Shown here: positions 12,786-16,879 of the stretch, piece after piece
Position numbering within the stretch: the first letter of the stretch is position 1
Layout of the letters: each line of letters opens with the position of its first letter
Assembly (NCBI GenBank): GCA_958423535.1
Contig: CATZRJ010000038.1
Coordinates: 1 to 16,879 of the forward strand
Origin: an uncultured Collinsella sp.
GTDB lineage: Bacteria; Actinomycetota; Coriobacteriia; Coriobacteriales; Coriobacteriaceae
Direction of reading: 5' to 3'
Length of the DNA stretch: 16,879 nt
Position numbers and translations under genes: made by a program
Notes under the pieces: model-generated
The model's input: only the letters and a program-made list of their open reading frames with translations
What the model was told of the DNA's origin: nothing
Databases searched by the model: none

Positions 12786-14716
12786 TCGACGAGGAGAACA
12801 AGTCCGCAACCATGACCGAGGCACCGGCTGCCGCCGTAGCTGCACCGGCCCACGCCGCTCCGGCGGGCTCCACACCCGTGGAGCCCGAGGACACCGTGTT
12901 CTCCCTGCCTCTTTCGCATGTAACGCATGATATTTCGGATCTCGCCGATAACGAGGGCGAAGAGGATGCCGCAGCAGCGCCCATCGGCGCACATGCTGCG
13001 GAACAGCCCACAGCGCCCGAAGCAACCCCGGCACCGGCTCACTTTGCAGAGCCCGTCGCCGCGGCAATCAACGAGAGCGCTGCGGTGTTTGCAGCACCCG
13101 AGCCCGCCGCGCCGGCGTTTCCCATAGCCCCGGCATCCGAGGTTGCGCCCGCGTCTACGCCGGCGCCCGAGGCGGGGACATCCCCCGAGGACGGCCCTGC
13201 ACCCAAGACCCCGCAGCCTGCGCCCGCAAGCGAGTCCGATGCCGTGGCCGAGCCCGCCGCCCAGTCGCAAAACACGCCCGCGCCGTCGCACTTTGCGACG
13301 CCCGAGCCTATAGACGTCAACCCGCAAGATGACGAGTCGACCGCCCGCGTTTCCGAGGAGCCCGACTCCCCGGACACCGGCGATTCCGAATCAAACGCCG
13401 AGACCGACACCGTCTCTCCCGGTGACACAGCCGAAATCGACGTTGCCGCCGTTGAGGCCAAGCTCAAAGACCCCGGCTCGACCATGAGCTTTGAACCCCT
13501 AACCGAGGAGCGCATCGAGACCGACTCGACCTATGATGCCGGCACCACCACGCAACTCATGTGGGGCGCCCGCTCCGACGTTGGCTGCGTGCGCCCGCAC
13601 AATGAGGATTCCTACCTGGTGCAGTCGCCGCTCTTTTGCGTATGCGACGGCATGGGTGGTCACGCTGCCGGCGAGGTGGCCTCTTCTATCGCTGTCGAGA
13701 CCATCGCCAAGACAGCTCCTCAGTCTGCCGACGCCGCACGCCTGGCGGCAGCCGTCGAGGCCGCCAACGCCGCCGTAATCGAGGCTGCCTTGAATGGCCT
13801 GGGCAAGCCCGGCATGGGCTGCACAGCCACTTGCGCCTATATCGAAAACGACACGCTCGCCATCGCCCACGTGGGTGACTCTCGCGCCTACCTGCTCCAC
13901 GAGGGCACGCTCATCCGCGTGACCCGCGACCACTCCTACGTGGAGGAGCTCGTGGACGCCGGCGAGATCACGGCAGATGAGGCTCGCGTCCACCCCAACC
14001 GTTCGGTCATCACCCGCGCGCTGGGCTCGGACCCCGCTATGTATGCCGACCACTTCACTCTGCATATCGAGGAAGGCGACCGTCTGATCCTGTGCTCCGA
14101 CGGCCTTTCGAGCATGATTCCCGATAGCGATATCGAGAACATCGCCACGCAGTCCTCAACCGCGCAAATCTGCGTCGACAACCTAGTGGACGCGGCGCTT
14201 GCCGCCGGCGGCCACGACAACGTGACCGTAGTAGTCGTTGACTTGGTTGACGATGGCGTTATGCGTGAGGCGCAGCGCGTGCGTCGCCGCAACATTACTA
14301 TCGCCGCCATCCTGGCCCTCGTCTTTGTGCTGGCAGCTGGCATCTGGGCCTACACGGGTGTCACCGGCTCGTACTACCTGGGTACCTACCAGGGCAATGT
14401 CGCCGTCTGGCGCGGCCTGCCCGGCAAGCCGCTCGGACTCAAGCTCCACTGGCTCGAAAGCGAAACCAGCATCAAGCTATCCGACCTGCCCGAAGACACG
14501 CAAAACCGCCTCAAGGCGGGTATTCCGCAAACAAGTGTCGACGATGCGCAGGACACGATATCCAAGTACCGCCACCAGATCGACGAGGAGCAGACCCGCC
14601 AGGTGATCGACGCGCAAACGATTCGCGACAACACCAATCAGGGATCGACCTCCGAATCAGATTCCGAGAAAACCGCCGAACAGTCCGCCGAGGCCGAAGC
14701 CTCCGATAAGAATTAG
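12782..14716 (+). CDS. pstP: PP2C-type Ser/Thr phosphatase with a long disordered N-terminus
   Basis: The product is 644 aa. The PP2C domain (about 258-490) carries all main motifs: SDVGCVRPHNEDSY (265-278), VCDGMGGHAAGE (287-298), HVGDSRAY (363-370), CSDGL (438-442) and GGHDNVTVVVVD (476-487), so the metal-binding aspartates are intact. One helix (about 504-526) and an extracellular tail of about 118 residues follow. PstP homologues reverse the marks placed by the PknA/PknB type kinases. Unlike typical PstP, roughly 255 residues of Ala/Pro/Glu-rich, probably disordered sequence precede the domain. The start at 12782 overlaps the fhaB stop; a second ATG at 12812 has GAGGAG ahead of it and would remove ten residues. 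The next gene starts 16 bases after the stop. Confidence 0.95.
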   Translation: MIDEENKSATMTEAPAAAVAAPAHAAPAGSTPVEPEDTVFSLPLSHVTHDISDLADNEGEEDAAAAPIGAHAAEQPTAPEATPAPAHFAEPVAAAINESAAVFAAPEPAAPAFPIAPASEVAPASTPAPEAGTSPEDGPAPKTPQPAPASESDAVAEPAAQSQNTPAPSHFATPEPIDVNPQDDESTARVSEEPDSPDTGDSESNAETDTVSPGDTAEIDVAAVEAKLKDPGSTMSFEPLTEERIETDSTYDAGTTTQLMWGARSDVGCVRPHNEDSYLVQSPLFCVCDGMGGHAAGEVASSIAVETIAKTAPQSADAARLAAAVEAANAAVIEAALNGLGKPGMGCTATCAYIENDTLAIAHVGDSRAYLLHEGTLIRVTRDHSYVEELVDAGEITADEARVHPNRSVITRALGSDPAMYADHFTLHIEEGDRLILCSDGLSSMIPDSDIENIATQSSTAQICVDNLVDAALAAGGHDNVTVVVVDLVDDGVMREAQRVRRRNITIAAILALVFVLAAGIWAYTGVTGSYYLGTYQGNVAVWRGLPGKPLGLKLHWLESETSIKLSDLPEDTQNRLKAGIPQTSVDDAQDTISKYRHQIDEEQTRQVIDAQTIRDNTNQGSTSESDSEKTAEQSAEAEASDKN

Positions 14717-14732
14717 AAAGGGAGTGCCGCTT

Positions 14733-16879
14733 ATGAGTCGCCGCAACACCGAGCTGCTCTTGCTCATCGCCTCGGCGTTCCCCGTCATCCTGCTGTATGC
14801 GATGTACGTGCTCACCGCGGGCGCTGCCATCTCCTTTGAGACGCTCGCCGTACCGATCGGCCTCTTTGCCGCCTTTGCCGCGGCCCACATTGCCGTGCGC
14901 ATCTTGGCGCCCGGTGCCGACCCCGCCATCCTACCCATCGTATTTATACTTTCGGGCATCGGCATCACGTTCGTGACGCGTCTCGCCCCCGCTCTCGCCA
15001 TCTCACAGCTCATCATCCTGTTTGTCTCGGTGGCGCTCATGGTGGGAACGCTTGCACTAGTCAAAAACCTCGACGTGGTCATGCGCTACAAGTACACCTT
15101 TGGCATCATCGGCATCATTCTGCTGATGCTGCCTATCTTTATCGGCACCACGATCTCGGGCTCCAAGCTGTGGATTCGCATCGCGGGCTTTACCATCCAG
15201 CCCGGCGAGTTCGCCAAGGTCTTTATCGTGCTGTTCCTGGCCGGGTACCTGGCCGAGAACCGCGAGCTGCTCTCCATCTCCAACCGCAAGATCCTGGGCT
15301 TTAAGATCCCTCGCCTGCGACTGCTGCTGCCGCTGTTTGCCGTGTGGGGTGTGTGCCTGCTCGTCGTCGTCTTCGAACGCGACCTGGGTTCGGCCGTGCT
15401 GTTCTACACCATCTTCTTGCTGATGCTCTACGTTGCCACGGGGCGCTTTTCGTATGTCGTTATCGGCCTTGCGCTCTTAGCCGTTGGAGCCGTGGGCGCC
15501 TACAAGTTCCTGTCGCACGTTCAGGTGCGCTTCCAGGTTTGGGTCGATCCGTTTAAGGACGCCCAAGGCCAGGGCTACCAGATCGTCCAGTCGCTCTTCT
15601 CGCTTGCCGATGGCGGCCTGGTCGGTGTTGGCATCGGCAACGGCATGGCCAACAACATCCCTGTCGTCGAGTCCGACTTTATCTTCTCGGCCATCGGCGA
15701 GGAGATGGGTCTTTTGGGCGGCGGCGCCGTGCTCATCCTGTTTATGCTCTTTGCCGTTCGCGGCCTGACCACAGCTGCCCGCGCAAAGTCCGACCTTGCC
15801 GCCTTTAGCGCCACCGGTCTTACGGCAGCCATCAGCTTCCAGGCCTTCTTGATCGTGGGCGGCGTAACCCGCCTGATCCCGCTGACCGGCGTCACCCTGC
15901 CCTTTATGAGCCAGGGCGGCTCCTCGCTGCTGGCAAGCTTTATCATCGTCGCGCTCCTGCTACGTGCCGGTGACGAGGCGACCGGACGCGAGGCGGAGCT
16001 TACCGGCACCGGCACCATGGCCGCCATCACCGATGATCAGGTCGCATCTGCCGCCGCCCCGACGGGCACGCGCTTTGCCACCTCGTCTTCCTACGGCAGC
16101 GGCAGCCATTCCGTCGGCTCGCGCATGCGCCGTCGCCTGCTCGACACGCCTGAATCCGGTGTGCTCGGCCGCGTTGCGCTCGCCAACCGTCTAACCCGCG
16201 CGGTGCTCGCCTTTACGGCGCTGTTCGCCATCCTTATCGGCAACCTCACCTATGTCCAGGTCATTAAGGCCAAGGACTATCAGGACATGCCGACCAACAA
16301 CCACACCATCGCCCGCTCCAAGTACATCCAGCGCGGCTCCATCATCACGTCCGACGGCGTGACGCTGGCCGAGTCGCTGCAGCAGGAGGACGGCACCTAC
16401 GTACGCTCCTACCCCAACGGTAACCTGGCAGCGCACGTGGTTGGCTACGTGAGCCAGCAGTATGGCACCACCGCCATCGAGAGCGTCATGAACGACACGC
16501 TCACCGGTTCTAAGGACTACTCCAGCTGGAACAACGCCATCGCGTCGCTCGCGGGCCAGACCCAGCCGGGCAACACCGCCAAGCTCACCATCGACTCGCG
16601 TATCCAGACGGCGGCCGAGCAGGCGCTCAAGGGCTTTAAGGGCGCTGTAGTGGTCATCGACCCGCGTACCGGCGCGGTGCTCGCATGTGCCAGCTCGCCC
16701 ACCTACGACAACACCAACATCGATGCCCTGCTGCAGACGGGCGGCGGCGAGGACGGCTCCATGTACAATCGCGCCATGGACGCGCTGTACACGCCGGGCT
16801 CAACGTTTAAGGTCGTTACGCTTTCCGCGGCACTCGAGACCGGCACCGCCAGCCTTTCGAGCACTTACAAGGCGCCCAG
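14733..16879 (+). CDS. Natural fusion of a SEDS glycosyltransferase (RodA/FtsW) and class B PBP; partial
   Basis: At least 715 codons are open from the ATG at 14733 (AAAGGGAG 8 bases upstream) to the window edge. Residues 1-410 are a ten-helix SEDS protein with ISGSKLWI (141-148), QPGEFAK (156-162), ERDLGSA (215-221), the probable catalytic Asp276 in WVDPFKD, and PVVESDFIFS (310-319). A cytoplasmic linker (about 411-487) follows. Residues 488-509 are a new membrane helix, then a PbpA-like pedestal with QRGSIITSDGVTLAES and the transpeptidase start with YTPGSTFK (nucleophile Ser690, Lys693). I followed the frame codon by codon across the junction and found no stop. Normally rodA and pbpA are separate neighbours. 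The enzyme would polymerise and cross-link peptidoglycan in one chain. The KTG motif and the end lie outside the window. Confidence 0.93.
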   Translation, partial: MSRRNTELLLLIASAFPVILLYAMYVLTAGAAISFETLAVPIGLFAAFAAAHIAVRILAPGADPAILPIVFILSGIGITFVTRLAPALAISQLIILFVSVALMVGTLALVKNLDVVMRYKYTFGIIGIILLMLPIFIGTTISGSKLWIRIAGFTIQPGEFAKVFIVLFLAGYLAENRELLSISNRKILGFKIPRLRLLLPLFAVWGVCLLVVVFERDLGSAVLFYTIFLLMLYVATGRFSYVVIGLALLAVGAVGAYKFLSHVQVRFQVWVDPFKDAQGQGYQIVQSLFSLADGGLVGVGIGNGMANNIPVVESDFIFSAIGEEMGLLGGGAVLILFMLFAVRGLTTAARAKSDLAAFSATGLTAAISFQAFLIVGGVTRLIPLTGVTLPFMSQGGSSLLASFIIVALLLRAGDEATGREAELTGTGTMAAITDDQVASAAAPTGTRFATSSSYGSGSHSVGSRMRRRLLDTPESGVLGRVALANRLTRAVLAFTALFAILIGNLTYVQVIKAKDYQDMPTNNHTIARSKYIQRGSIITSDGVTLAESLQQEDGTYVRSYPNGNLAAHVVGYVSQQYGTTAIESVMNDTLTGSKDYSSWNNAIASLAGQTQPGNTAKLTIDSRIQTAAEQALKGFKGAVVVIDPRTGAVLACASSPTYDNTNIDALLQTGGGEDGSMYNRAMDALYTPGSTFKVVTLSAALETGTASLSSTYKAP

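Noticed and set aside
11331..13067. 578-codon minus-strand open frame opposite fhaA/fhaB/pstP
   Set aside because: Its composition is that of an antisense shadow in high-GC DNA; the plus strand encodes clear FHA and PP2C proteins over the same bases.
16017..16130. Separate pbpA start codons within the fusion region (ATG at 16017, ATG at 16125)
   Set aside because: Neither has a ribosome binding site at a workable distance, and the SEDS frame has no stop codon before them, so a fusion is the simplest reading.

Overview
The window is high-GC DNA from an actinobacterium-like chromosome. The gene set (dnaX, ebfC/ybaB, recR, and a fhaA-fhaB-pstP-rodA-pbpA type cluster) together with the codon style suggests a member of the Coriobacteriia, probably close to Collinsella. 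That placement is inference from gene content and was not tested by any search.

Layout. Bases 1-379 hold no gene but carry two long, nearly perfect inverted repeats and a 22-bp tandem repeat. Bases 380-4068 (minus strand) form a tight three-gene cassette. Transcribed right to left, it encodes a membrane-anchored protein with a Gly/Ser linker, a Ser/Thr kinase with four C-terminal membrane helices, and a soluble FHA-domain protein. Its leader (4069-4311) has a terminator-like hairpin directly against the ribosome binding site and two copies of the palindrome GTTGC(A/G)CAAC. Bases 4312-5242 (minus) are recR and ebfC. dnaX (6078-8534, minus) lies upstream of them, but the expected dnaX-ebfC-recR run is split by an AT-richer stretch and a convergent plus-strand gene for a small one-helix membrane protein (5583-6056).

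From 8650 everything reads on the plus strand: a YcxB-like membrane protein, then a cassette of a Ser/Thr kinase with a polytopic tail, fhaA, fhaB, a PP2C phosphatase, and a final ORF running off the right edge. Three junctions overlap or nearly abut, which suggests translational coupling. This is the cell-wall phosphosignalling locus of actinobacteria: the kinase and phosphatase set phosphothreonine marks, FHA proteins read them, and the SEDS/PBP enzymes make peptidoglycan.

The most striking observation is that the rodA/ftsW-type glycosyltransferase and the class B penicillin-binding protein, usually adjacent genes, are one uninterrupted reading frame here (14733 to at least 16879). This is a natural SEDS-transpeptidase fusion. 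The second is that the window holds two separate kinase-plus-FHA cassettes. Both kinases have multi-helix membrane tails and no PASTA domain, and one is a classical RD kinase while the other has HLD in place of HRD.
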